From NCBI GenBank assembly GCA_030015575.1, contig CM057349.1:260085077-260149076 (forward strand): a stretch of 64,000 nucleotides of DNA. The letters run 5' to 3'. The stretch is from Agapanthus africanus. Its lineage: Eukaryota > Streptophyta > Magnoliopsida > Asparagales > Amaryllidaceae. The translations under genes and the position numbers were made by a program. The notes beneath the pieces were generated by a model, which saw nothing but the letters and a program-made list of their open reading frames with translations, did no database searches and had not been told where the DNA came from. Shown here piece by piece: positions 1 to 10,175 of this stretch (position 1 is the stretch's first letter; each line of letters starts with the position of its first letter).

Positions 1-25
1 GACAACATGATCCCTCTTCAAGAGC

Positions 26-67
26 GCGGATCCGCGGCCATTAACCTTTACTAGGCCGCGGATCCGC
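26..67 (+). other. A leader hairpin HP1 (PBS-proximal, GC-rich)
   Basis: A perfect 14-bp inverted repeat: arm GCGGATCCGCGGCC at 26-39 pairs with 54-67 across a 14-nt loop. Counterparts lie about 200 nt downstream of the PBS in K, J, F and B, with different arm sequences but equal complementarity. Likely an RNA structure of the genomic leader; its role is unknown. Confidence 0.8.
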
Positions 68-262
68 CGCAATAATGAGAGATCATGTGATCGTTTTTTT
101 TGCAGTGGGCTTGTGGGCTAAAAATAGGGGTTTTAGAATATTAAAATTGGGCCCAGATTTTCTGTGAGTGCTACAGTAATGTTTGGGGGCCCACTTGTTA
201 AAATTTGATCGATCGGATATTTTAAACACATTATTTCACAGTATTTACATTATATCTGCGAC

Positions 263-340
263 CGTGAATGTCACTCGATCGGTAAATCCGGTCTAACTGC
301 TATAGCCCGGTTAGACGGATTTGCGAACGTGACTTTCACG
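263..340 (+). other. A leader hairpin HP2 (two-tier, TGCTATA loop)
   Basis: The outer stem pairs CGTGAATGTCAC (263-274) with GTGACTTTCACG (329-340), one mismatch. The inner stem pairs AAATCCGGTCTAAC (284-297) with GTTAGACGGATTT (310-322), with one bulged G. The apical loop carries the self-complementary octamer GCTATAGC (299-306), which could allow kissing-loop dimerisation. The element recurs in K, J, F and B with covarying stems. Confidence 0.8.
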
Positions 341-725
341 TTGATGTTCTGTGTTTTGCTGTGATGTTGCGGATCGGTCGTGGGGGATAGCCTGGATGCA
401 ATGCTAGTACAGTTTTGTTGTATTATGTACATTTGATATTGCGGGGCGAGCGTCCGACATGTGGACTGCCGTCACTGCCTGTTTGTATTATTCTTTTGGG
501 GCACGACCTGGTTGCAGTCGATGTACCCGTTGTATGTATATTTTACTTTCTGTACTAGGGTTACCCGGCGGAGGGGTGCACGGATAGCCGGGTTCTAGAG
601 GGCAACAAGCCCGCATCTCATGGCATTGGGACGGAGGGGGCTTCAGTCTGGAATTGGCGGGCTATTCGCCGCACTCGTAGGGGGTACAGGTTGACCCAGG
701 AGGGGTGCCCAAGTTACCGGATTCC

Positions 726-755
726 GTGAAGTGCTGGGTGGTCCATTCACGGTGC
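726..755 (+). other. A leader hairpin CCGTGAA/TTCACGG
   Basis: CCGTGAA at about 726 pairs with TTCACGG at about 749 across a 15-nt loop. K and J keep it. F keeps only GTGAA/TTCAC, and fragment H keeps CGTGAA/TTCACG. It lies in a GC-rich part of the leader (about 560-900) that contains two related blocks with the motif CCGCNCYCGTAGGGG. Confidence 0.55.
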
Positions 756-858
756 TGAAAGGGGGGCTGCCTCGCTTCAGGTTTTGGCGGGTGACTTGCC
801 GCGCCCGTAGGGGTCTAGGTTTTCATTGCACAGGCTATCCACACGACCAGGGGAACGT

Positions 859-888
859 CGGGTTTCAGTAGTGGCTCTGTGAAACCCG
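859..888 (+). other. A leader hairpin HP3 (GGCTC loop)
   Basis: CGGGTTTCA (859-867) pairs perfectly with TGAAACCCG (880-888); the loop contains GGCTC. The same loop with altered, still complementary stems appears in F (31038-31068), H (56393-56419, minus) and B (20432-20465, minus). Confidence 0.75.
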
Positions 889-1235
889 GGGATCCCAGAT
901 ATCTGTATTGTTCTGTGATGCTGTACATTTCTGTGATGTTGCATTTTATTCATGCCTTGAGCGAAATACTATATATTGGTATATATATTAGTAGATGTTG
1001 TATATGTTTTTCATCCGCGCTAGTCCAGTCCCCGCTCTGCCGTTAGTTAGCTAACCTAACGGGTGATGACGGGACCCAGTGGCGAATGCGGATGGCATAT
1101 ACGTACGTCAGTATATTTTCGTTCTTTGTGGTGTGATCAATTGATGGGACTGCATTGATTCGGATCAATAAACAAACCTAATCTGATGTTGTTGGAACAC
1201 TTTTCAAAAAGCTGTTACTGCAAGGACGTTCACTT

Positions 1236-1475
1236 TTGTTTTGCATCGTGGTATTCATTTGGAATATCCTGCTCCTCAGTCGACGAGGCAAGGGCCGAGA
1301 TCCCTTCACCGGGAGTGACCCCTTGGACAGAAGTTTGCGTCAGGGCATTAACTTCACTATAGCCGATTACTTTTGCTTTGCACCGTGGTATTCAGTTGGA
1401 ATATCCTGCACCTCATTCTACGGGGAAAGAGCCGAGATCCCTTCACCGGGAGTGACCTCTTTAGCAAAGGTTTTC
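1236..1475 (+). repeat. A leader tandem duplication, ~137-nt period
   Basis: Two imperfect copies of a block share the order: GTGGTATTCA, TGGAATATCCTGC, GAGATCCCTTCACCGGGAGTGACC. GTGGTATTCA occurs at 1248 and 1385. The duplication is present in A, K, J, B and H, while F has a single copy, so it is old in the lineage. The short reading frames through it have no recognisable product. Confidence 0.8.
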
Positions 1476-1605
1476 GTAACTATATTTTCAAAAGCTATCC
1501 GTTCCTTCAACGATATCAAGTTCATTACGTTAAAGGTTTTCGCCAGAAACCATTCGTAGCCCTCCATCATTTCAGTTAAATATTCGGTAGTATTCAAGCT
1601 ATGTA

Positions 1606-1803
1606 TTTTGACCTCACGCCAAGGCATAGTGTTTGGTAGTTGCCGGGTATTTATCTGTTGCATAGATAGATGTGTTGGTTTGGGACAGTCGTACTACTAT
1701 TTTGGCCTACGTCAAGGGTATGTACGGGTGGGTTCAAATTAACCTGGACAATGATGGGTAGAACTTGACATGTGACTTATGATATTTTGACCTCACGCCA
1801 AGG
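1606..1803 (+). repeat. A leader triplicate boxes (TTTTGACCTCACGCCAAGG type)
   Basis: Three similar boxes lie at 1606-1624, 1700-1717 and 1784-1803, about 85-95 nt apart. Boxes 1 and 3 share the core TTTTGACCTCACGCCAAGG; box 2 is TTTTGGCCTACGTCAAGG. Every copia leader in the window has three boxes in the same places, but the core differs by element (see findings). Confidence 0.75.
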
Positions 1804-2224
1804 TCATAAGAGCATGGGGTAAAAATCACATCGGGAGTTTCAAAAGAACTGAAACTTGCCAGATATGCGCATACCTTCTGGAGTGTGATACCGTGAGCGG
1901 ATTCCATCACGTTATCATGCGATGAGAGTTGGATCCTGATTCCCACTGATGAGTTAGTTTACTCCTCGGGTGACCCCGACTAATTCTTCTTTCAGGTTTG
2001 GAGGAGAATTTGAGGTACAGTGGGAGGTTTCCAGATTAGATAAATTGGTAACCATTCTGATCTTGGTTAGAGTGCACGCTGAGTGTTCCTTTTTTCTCTC
2101 TCTGGCAGCGACCATTGACCCGACCCTAAGACTATGACTCAGTGACCAAGTTGACCGAACCTTCTTAACACTGGCTTTTGGATTGTCAGAGTTGCAGACC
2201 TCATTGCCACTCCTACTTTTACCC

Positions 2225-2940
2225 TTTTCTCCAGGACACCCCGTATTACTACGAACGTCCACTTCCATTGGACAAAACCATCGTATGGTTATATACGAAC
2301 TCGAAGGAATTTATTCGAGGATGGTTTCAGGTTCTGGAGAAAACGGATAGGACTATTCAGTTGTCTTTTCCTTTTACCTTCTCTCAGGTTGCGAGTACAC
2401 CTTGGTTTAGGAGATAGTACACCTATTACGCAAATTGGATGGTCTTCTTCCAAACCTTAAGCTGGTGCCGACCGGTAGGGAATGAAGAAAACCAATTAGC
2501 CTAAACGGTGTGCAGAAGGTATTAAGATTAAGACAAAGCAAGGGATTAGTAAGAGGGCAAAGTAAAATGCGACTGATATTCACGACCAAACCAAGTATTT
2601 CTTCGCCAATCCTAAATCACCTTTGTATTTCTACAGGACACTCCGTATCACTACGAAGATCCACAGTTTATTGGATACTCCATCGTATGGTTATATACGA
2701 ACTCGAAAGGAACTTGTTCCAGTTCGGGAATGGATTCTGGTCCAGGAGAAATAGGAATAAGGTTTGTTCGGTTGTCTTTTATCTTCACCTTCTCTCGCAT
2801 TGCGAGTGCTCCTAGGACTAGGACAGTACACCCATTATGCTTATTGGATAGTCTTCTTCCAAACCATAGGCTGGTGCCGAACGGTAGGGAAGGAAGAAAA
2901 CCAATTGGCCTAAAGGGGTGTGCAGAAGGTAATGACTAAA
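2225..2940 (+). repeat. A ~402-bp tandem duplication between leader and fossil pol
   Basis: Two diverged copies each begin near CCAGGACAC/CACAGGACAC (AGGACA at 2233 and 2635). Both run through CATCGTATGGTTATATACGAACTCG, a string ending in TCTTCTTCCAAACC, and an AAAACCAATT block. It exists only in A, K and J. Short frames in it (for example from 2178) show no known domain. It occupies the place where gag would be expected, so it may descend from gag, but I cannot show that. Confidence 0.75.
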
Positions 2941-3089
2941 GACATATAAAGGGATTTGGAGAGGTGGCAAAGAATTATACGGTTATAGTTGTGAATCTGG
3001 ATAATGGTAGAGGCATTACTAGGAATACCAGGATACCCCATCGAAACATTTCAATGTTTCAGTTCAACTGTGTACTGTTAAAAGAAAAC

Positions 3090-5520
3090 TGATTTCCCGA
3101 TTGGACACTTGCTCCAGGGTATGTATTTACCAGGATTGATTCTCACATCTGTATGGTTTTACAGATGATGAGTGGGAGTAAGTTACTGGGAATTGGGTGA
3201 TCATCCTCATTATATCGGGATTCGTTGTAATCGGTGATATTTGAGGAGATCACCTGGGCTGTTTGCCGGTCGGCAAATATTTGGTTTTGAATATCCGCTA
3301 TTGTGCACCAATTTCAAATTGATATATCTGCACGTCTATTTTCATAGAGTGAGATATACCTTTTGATATTATGTCGATGACATTTACCTATATCAGTGGA
3401 TGGTTAGGTAAGGAGTATTAAACAGCGGTGTAATTCTTCTTAACCATAAGTACAGTTTTCAACCTACGACACACAGTGAAAGAGTTGTCAGACTCAGCGG
3501 ACTTATACAGAGTATTGTATGTTGTCCAGTGTCCATTAGGACAGAGGGGTTGGTCCTCATACTATATTCTGTTTACTTTTAACTTCTCTAGTTCTTAGAC
3601 ATGTGTTTCGTAGAAACACAGGGTCTAAGTTTTGAGGAGTTATAGGTATTTGAATAGAGTAGAGAACCAGGTGTAGCAAGTATCGGGATTCTTCAAAGTG
3701 ATCGAAGATATAGATACTTGTGTATGGTATTCAGTTGATAGTAATGATAAAGAGAAATTGCTTCTCTTTCAGGCTACTCATAATTGGAAGCATTCCTAAG
3801 TTGAGTAACGCTGATCGGCCTCTCTCCATTTAGTTGTCATGCACTGGAGATAGCTGCATGATTTGAATCTGGTTCAATTAAATCAGTGCCTCTGGTTCTA
3901 TATTGGATATAGTACAGTTCATATCTTAACATTGTTAAGGTACGGGGAGTTGTCCGGCTTATGATTAAAACAAGACTCTGGATAACTCAAGGCACGTTTC
4001 TGTAATGGCTGTTTGTGGGTTGACCCAGGCTATGACGAGGGTTGACATTCTACCATAAGAAAGATCAATAGTGATATTGTTCTTGACTCGCCACAGTTTT
4101 ATTAAAAATGGATTTTTTCAAAAACAGTAGTGGGAGTATGGTAGAACTGGAAGTGATTCCAGAACCGCAAACGATTACTGAAGATTTGATAAGGAACCTA
4201 AAGATTCAATCTGATTTGACATTCCATTGGCCACTCCGCAGATAAGGTGGGTAACTTCAGGCACCCGAGAGGTACTCCGGTAGCCTCAAGGACGGTGACA
4301 GGGAAGTTCTTGTTTACCCACACTTGCCATTGCTGTTGTTCCAGGCTGCGAGACCCGGTGGGAGAATGAGTATAGCGTCGTTCTAAACTAGCTTTAGAAG
4401 TGCACGTCTATATGACTCTGCCAGAGGGTTGTCGTAGTCAGTGGGAGCCGCGGAAGCATTGGTGGACATCTGGCTTATGTCTATTTATAGACAAAAGCAC
4501 ATGTAGCGGAGATAGATCATCTATTTCTGACATGACAGTCATAGGTTTGACTTCATCAGAATAGGGGATGGATCTGTTGAGAAGGTAGTAGGGTGTGATA
4601 TCCGGGTTTTGGATGACATACACAAAGTAGGAAGTGACATTCCTATACTACGATCGGTTATACTTTGGTCGTCACACAGTGGTTTCTCCACAAGGGACTT
4701 GGACATTATATCAGACATACTGGTTACTAGATCTATGGTTTTAGATCTAGATTTGGGTGGTTTCCCAATCAGGGTACTTAGACAGCATTCTAAGAGTATT
4801 TAGAATGGACGACTCCTGGCACGGTAGTGTACCTGCAGGTGATGGAGTCACCCTCTCTAAAGGTGTCTTATAGACTAAAGTAGAGAGGGATGTGCATGAT
4901 TGACAGATCACTTGCTTAGGCAATTGAGTCAATCATGAGATGTCAAGTACCATACCAGATGTTGTTCTTGCAGTAGGTGCAATAAGTTGATATTGATCCA
5001 ATCCTGGAGAAACAGTCGGAAGCAGTTTTAGAACATAAGTGGATGTTTTAGGGATATGATAACAACAACCTCATTCGGGGGACAGTTATCATTCCAGGCT
5101 TCCAAGGTGACATGGACGACAAGGAGGTTGTCAGAGTTATAGTTTTCCCTCTGACGAGGGGAAGTATTTTGGACAGGTGGTCCAAGGAAATACTGAGGGA
5201 GGCATGGCGCAGGATACTGATTAAGTTCAGTTGACGATACAGTCTAAGAAGTTTGGATTTGGAGTTCATTTATGAGCTCGGTCCCATCAGACATCCAGAC
5301 ATTCTAAGACAGGTATTGCTCATTTCGGGAGATGGCTTTCTCCGCGAACTTGAGATATAGAGAGACATAGAAAGAAACATCCAGGCGGATCCACTCACTG
5401 AGGCTATTCCTCGATCGCAAGAGTTTCGCAAACAGGCTTTGTGAGACTGACTAGTAGAGGAGTTGGGTGTTCGGTATCACACGGGCTGTGAGTATACGAC
5501 ATCGCAATAATTAGCCTTGA
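3090..5520 (+). pseudogene. A fossil copia pol (integrase, RT, RNase H relics)
   Basis: The stretch aligns by eye with F's pol but has no usable reading frame. Landmarks are: an integrase relic near 3553-3660 (compare F 33260-33370); an RT start relic with SGSMVELEVIPEPQT coding near 4123-4180; an RT catalytic relic VLDDIHKVGSDIPILRSV at about 4606-4660, matching F's YVDDILLIGNDIPMLQSV; and an RNase H C-terminal relic near 5280-5450. Stops and frameshifts are numerous. The same decayed sequence occurs in K and J, so the decay mostly predates their spread. Confidence 0.8.
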
Positions 5521-5524
5521 GTGC

Positions 5525-5535
5525 AAGTGGGAGAT
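5525..5535 (+). other. A polypurine tract
   Basis: AAGTGGGAGAT lies immediately 5' of the LTR start TGTTGGAGATAG. This is the standard plus-strand primer site of plant copia elements. Confidence 0.85.
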
Positions 5536-6257
5536 TGTTGGAGATAGTGCCCTCAGAGTCAATTATTGGATCACAGGCACGTGATTGCAATGATTGAGGG
5601 AGGACCTATCCCGGGACGACAGTCTTACTCGAGATGATAGTATGCTATCTGGTTTACCTTTATCATCGTGTACTGCTTTAGGTGACCTGACAGGTCGCTA
5701 TTACACGTTGATAGAGCCCCTAGGATTCTTGCTTGACTGCCGGCAGTATGAGGGCGATCATACAAGTGAGAGCTGGAGTCTACAAGCACATCCTTAAAAG
5801 GTCCCTGGTCGTGGGAGATTCGAGACAGGGCATCGATTCTCCAGAGTAGACTAGTGTATACAGTCGAGACCCCGACGAGGGGCGGTGGCCGGTCTCACAG
5901 GCCACTGGTGTCAGTTGGTTCACCTAAGATGTATACAGGTGCTCATTGGGTTATGAGTACACCGGACAGGACTCGCCGGGAACATGCTAGTTCGTCTTAT
6001 ACCTGACGTCAGATAGCAGTTCCCAGGTGACATGTGTACAGGTTAGTTCATCGACCTGGGGATCGTCATTTGTCTCGTGTGAGTTCCCACTGTACTTTGA
6101 TTACTACCCTACCACGGCTCAAAGGAGTCGTGCAAACAGGTTTTAGTTGGGTACAGTCCCGAGCCACATGGAGGCAGTGAGCGGATCTTCGGGGGTTCGT
6201 CTCTCCCGGTATTGGGGGTGAGGTCGCGCTGTGTCTAGGAGAGCCATAACACGAAGT

Positions 6258-6305
6258 CCTTGGCCAAGGCAGGAGATTTACTGGTAGGTATTCCAGTAGT
6301 ATCTC
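6258..6305 (+). other. LTR palindrome plus ACTGG/CCAGT hairpin
   Basis: CCTTGGCCAAGG (6258-6269) is a perfect palindrome. Next comes GAGAT-TTACTGG...CCAGTAG-TATCTC (6273-6305), a nested stem. Other LTRs carry CCTCGGCCGAGG (8099, 36917) or CCCTGGCCAGGG (23722, 28701) at this place, so both arms change together. The hairpin after it is kept in every LTR family here. Confidence 0.7.
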
Positions 6306-6453
6306 AGGGTGTTCTGGGATACACTCCGACACGACTTGTTCCGCTTTTGGGGGTCTGACTTTTACCCACCCCCTAGGCCCGACATGCGATGCTCATAGAC
6401 GAACGGACCGGACTGTACGGATATTGTCACTGACAGGCTCAGTAGGGTGTCAG

Positions 6454-6469
6454 GATGAGTTCGCTCATC
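6454..6469 (+). other. LTR tetraloop hairpin GATGAG-TTCG-CTCATC
   Basis: A perfect 6-bp stem closes a TTCG loop, a very stable RNA tetraloop class. F has GATGAG-CTTG-CTCGTC at the same place, with a wobble pair, and J has GGTGAG-CTTC-CTCATC. K keeps only TGAG-TTCG-CTCA. Confidence 0.55.
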
Positions 6470-6619
6470 GACGTCCCTTTTGGTCAATAGCTGGTGGCCC
6501 GTTACGTATTGGCTTATACCTCTGACGTGCTAGTGGTTAAATCCACAGCCATAGTATTGACGAGTATTTAGAGTCCACCACACATTCAGTTACTCAGCTT
6601 TCGGGCGAAACGCTGTAGA

Positions 6620-6777
6620 GGCCGTATGGAGATATGGCAGGGTCCGATCAGATACGTGTGGTATTGCACGGATCAGGATCGGACGGTTTGTACTAGAGGC
6701 CGTATAGATATATGGCAGGGTTCGATCAGATACGTACGGTATTGCACGGATCAGGATCGGACGGATATTACTAGCCG
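6620..6777 (+). repeat. LTR ~79-bp tandem duplication, each unit a hairpin
   Basis: Two units begin GGCCGTAT at about 6620 and 6699. Each contains the order TCCGATC or TTCGATC, ACGT-CGG, TTGCACGG, GATCGGA, which can fold as a 7-bp outer and 5-bp inner stem. The pair recurs in the K and J LTRs and is not doubled in F-type LTRs. It sits just before CCGGCTT-tggttt-AAGCCGG, a further hairpin. Confidence 0.65.
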
Positions 6778-7375
6778 GCTTTGGTTTAAGCCGGATCCTA
6801 GTATAGTACAGTGTAGATTTTGTCTCTTTGCATTTGTATCCGGACGGAATACAGATGCGGGTGTGTATGCACAGTATGGGGGTTTTCCTGTAATTTATTA
6901 CGGGACCAGTTTTCTGGTGTTGCCAGTTTGCTTTCCGTTCCGGCCGGTTTTCCTTTGTTCTTTCCCGGCCGGACTTTTCCGATGGAAGGGGTTATTTGCA
7001 ATTGTGCAAATAACATTTAGTGGAGGGGTTTTCTTGCAATAGTTTTGATTATTATGGCATCTTTTATTTTCCACCATCATTTTGATTCTCTTGCATTAAT
7101 TGAGGTAAGGATGGGTATGGGTTTGATGTGCTTAAGCATGGTTGATGTTTTGCTTATGGTCACCTTTCTACTTTTACTACACTCACTCTCCTTCATGGTT
7201 TAATTATGGTTGATTTCATTTATCCCTCCACCATTCTCTTGAATTGGCCGGCCACTTCTTGGAGTGAGAGTGAGAGAGTTTCTTTGTGAGCTTGTGGCAC
7301 ATTTCCTTCATTTCATTCTCTTGTAATGAAAAATGAAAGCACCATTTTTCATACCTTCATTCCTCCACATCTATG

Positions 7376-9648
7376 TGTTGGAGATAGTGCCCTCAGAGTC
7401 AATTATTAGGTCACAGGTACGTGATTGTAATGATTGATGGATGACCTATCCCGGTAGGACAGTCTTACTCGAGATGATAGTATGCTATCTGGTTTACCTT
7501 TATCATCGTGTACTGTTTTAAGTGACCTGACACGTCCCTATTACACGTTGATAGAGCCCCTAGGATTCTTGCTTGACCACCAGCAGTATGAGGGCGATCA
7601 TATAAGTGGGAGCTGGGGGTCTATAAGCATATCCTTAAAAGGTCCCTAGTCATGAGAGTTTCGAGACAGGGCATCGATTCTCCATAGTAGACTAGTGTAT
7701 ACAGTCAAGACCCCGACGAGGGGAGATGGCCGGTCTCACAAGCCACTGGTGTCAGTTGGATCACCTAATATGTATACAGGTGCTCATTGGGTTTTGAGTA
7801 CACCGGATAGGACTCGCCGGGAACATGCTAGTTGGTCATATACCAGACGTCAGATGGCAGTTCCCTGGTGACATGTGTGCAGGTTAGTTCATCGACCTGG
7901 GGATCGTCATTTGTCTCGTGTGAGTTCCCACTGTACTTTGATTACTACCCTACCACGGCTCAAAGGAGTCGTGCAAACAGGTTTTAGTTGGGTACAGTCC
8001 CAAGCCACATGGAGGCAGTGAGCGTATCTTCAGGGGTTCGTCTCTCCCGGTATTGGGGGTGAGGTCGTGCTGTGTCTAGGAGAGCCATTACACGAAGCCC
8101 TCGGCCGAGGCAAGGAGATTTACTGGTAGGTATTCCAGTAGTATCTCAGGGTGTTCTGGGCTACACTCCGACACGACTTGTACCGCTTTTGGGGGTCTGA
8201 CTTTTACCAACCCCCTAGGCCCGCCATGCGATGCTCATAGACGAACGGACCGGACTGTACGGATATTGTCACTGACAGGCTCAGTAGGGAGTCAGGCTGA
8301 GTTCGCTCACAGACGTCCCTTTTAGTCAGTACCTGGTAGCCCGTTACGTATTGGCTTATACCTCTGAAGTGCTAGTGGTTAAATCCACAACCAAGGTGTT
8401 GACGAGTCTTTAGAGTCCCCCACATTCAGTTACTCAGCTTTCGGGCGAAAGGTTGTAGAGGCCGTATGGAGATATGGCAAGGTCCGATCAGATACGTGCG
8501 GTATTGCACGGATCAGGATCGGACAGTCTGTACTATAGGCCGTATGGTTATATGGCAGGGTTCGATCAGATACGTGCGGCATTGCACGGATCAGGATCGA
8601 ACAGATATTACTAGCCGGCTTTGGTATAAGCCGGATCCTAGTATAGTACAGTGTGAATTTTGTCTCATTGCATTTTATATTTCGGTCGAAATACAGATGC
8701 GGGTGTGTATGCACAGTATCGGGGTTTTCCTGTAATTTATTACGGGACCAGTTTTCTGGAGTTGCCAGTTTGCTTTCCGTTTCGGCCAATTTCCTTTGTT
8801 CCGTTCATTGGCCGAAGATTGGTGGAGGAGGGTTTATTTGCATTGTTGCAAATAGGCATTAGTGGAAGGGGTTCTTTGCATTTTGTTGCATCATGATTAT
8901 AGCCCCATCCCTTGACCTTGACTTCTTGACTTCCTCATGATGGTTTGACCTTTAAAGTCATCATGGTTGTTGATGATGGCATGACTTTTGGAGTGATGAT
9001 TGTTGCTTTGAGTGTTGGATTTTCCTTACTATCATTTCTTTTGCATGATAGCTTTCCTCTCTCTCTTTTTTGGCATTAGATGAGAATGGCTCCCATTTGA
9101 TTTGCTCTCCCACTCACTCCATTCTTTCCATTCACCTTGCATGGCCGGCCACTCTCTTGGGGGGGGGCTGTCCAAACATTTTGGTGTGGGATTTTGCTTC
9201 ATTTCATGTTGCAAAAATCCCACAAGATCAATCCCAAAAGCTCCAAGCATCATTCCTCCACCAAATGGCAATTCCACAACCCCAAAGTGAGACTTGAGGA
9301 CTACATATTCTACAGCGAACCTTGGGCACGTCGAGTAGCCGGCTTCGTGCCCGAGTTGCCTCGGCATTGAGGTGGGAGCCCGTAAAAGAAGTAGGCGGTG
9401 TGGTGCACTTCCGGCGACGAGGAGGAGACGGGACATTCCGCAGGAGATCGGGACGATGACGAGAAGACCGGAGGACTTGGATCGTCGGTATATCTCTATT
9501 CCCTTTCTTACTGATAGCTAGGACTAATTAATGGTTCGATCCGGGTATTAGTGCGCGGCGGTTTGCCAGTTCAAGTAAAATTAAAGTTTATCACCGCTTC
9601 CGCATTTGGCCGTCGGATTGACGGCCGGGGCGCCGCCGTGCACTTACA
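7376..9648 (+). mobile_element. K 5' LTR
   Basis: TGTTGGAGATAG to CACTTACA, followed one base later by the PBS. It includes the palindrome CCTCGGCCGAGG (8099-8110), the ~79-bp tandem hairpin units (from about 8459) and a run of G at about 9160. Short frames shared by both K LTRs, such as one reading minus from 9436, exist only because the LTRs are near-identical. Confidence 0.95.
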
Positions 9649-9649
9649 G

Positions 9650-9662
9650 TGGTATCAGAGCC
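9650..9662 (+). other. K primer-binding site (initiator Met-tRNA)
   Basis: TGGTATCAGAGCC is complementary to the 3' end of plant initiator Met-tRNA. It lies one base after the LTR end. Confidence 0.95.
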
Positions 9663-9865
9663 TCGCCATTAACTTAGTCTAGCTTGGTTTAATGTGTTTT
9701 GCATTTCCGATCGACCAAAATTCCAAAATCTACATTTTTGTTCGCGACAGTTTTCTGTTGAAATTTTTTGGTCTCCAAAAATTTTTCAGGTTGTAAAATA
9801 GTGATGCACTGGAGATTGTAAGCCCACTGTAGAAATTCGACGCAGTAAGTCGACCACCAGAGCGC

Positions 9866-9900
9866 GAACCGCGGCAAAACTCCCCCTTGGGCCGCGGTTC
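9866..9900 (+). other. K leader hairpin HP1
   Basis: GAACCGCGGC (9866-9875) pairs perfectly with GCCGCGGTTC (9891-9900), 216 nt after the PBS start. It is the counterpart of A 26-67, with a different arm sequence. Confidence 0.8.
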
Positions 9901-10097
9901 CGCCGCACAATGGTGTCCTTACTGCATCAAATTTCTTCAGTAGCTTTCTGGGCTTAAAATATGGGTTTTGGAATATTAATTTTGGGCCCAGAATTTCTTG
10001 ATGTGCTACAGTAGTGCTTGGGGCCCACTTATTATAATTTGATCGATCGGATATTTTTAAACACATTATTTCACAGTATTTACATTATATCTGCGAC

Positions 10098-10175
10098 CGT
10101 GAATGTCACTTGATCGGTAAATCCGGTCTAACTGCTATAGCCCGGTTAGACGGATTTGCGAACGTGACTTTCACG
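10098..10175 (+). other. K leader hairpin HP2
   Basis: Same two-tier structure as A 263-340, with the loop octamer GCTATAGC. K and A are almost identical here, so K adds little independent support. Confidence 0.75.

Larger units (their letters stand above)
5536..7375 (+). mobile_element. A 3' LTR, left part
   Basis: It starts TGTTGGAGATAGTGCCCTC directly after the polypurine tract and aligns throughout with the K and J LTRs. It is cut at CTATG (7371-7375), which is K's target site. It contains the palindrome CCTTGGCCAAGG (6258-6269), a hairpin at 6273-6305 and a UUCG-loop hairpin at 6454-6469. Confidence 0.9.
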
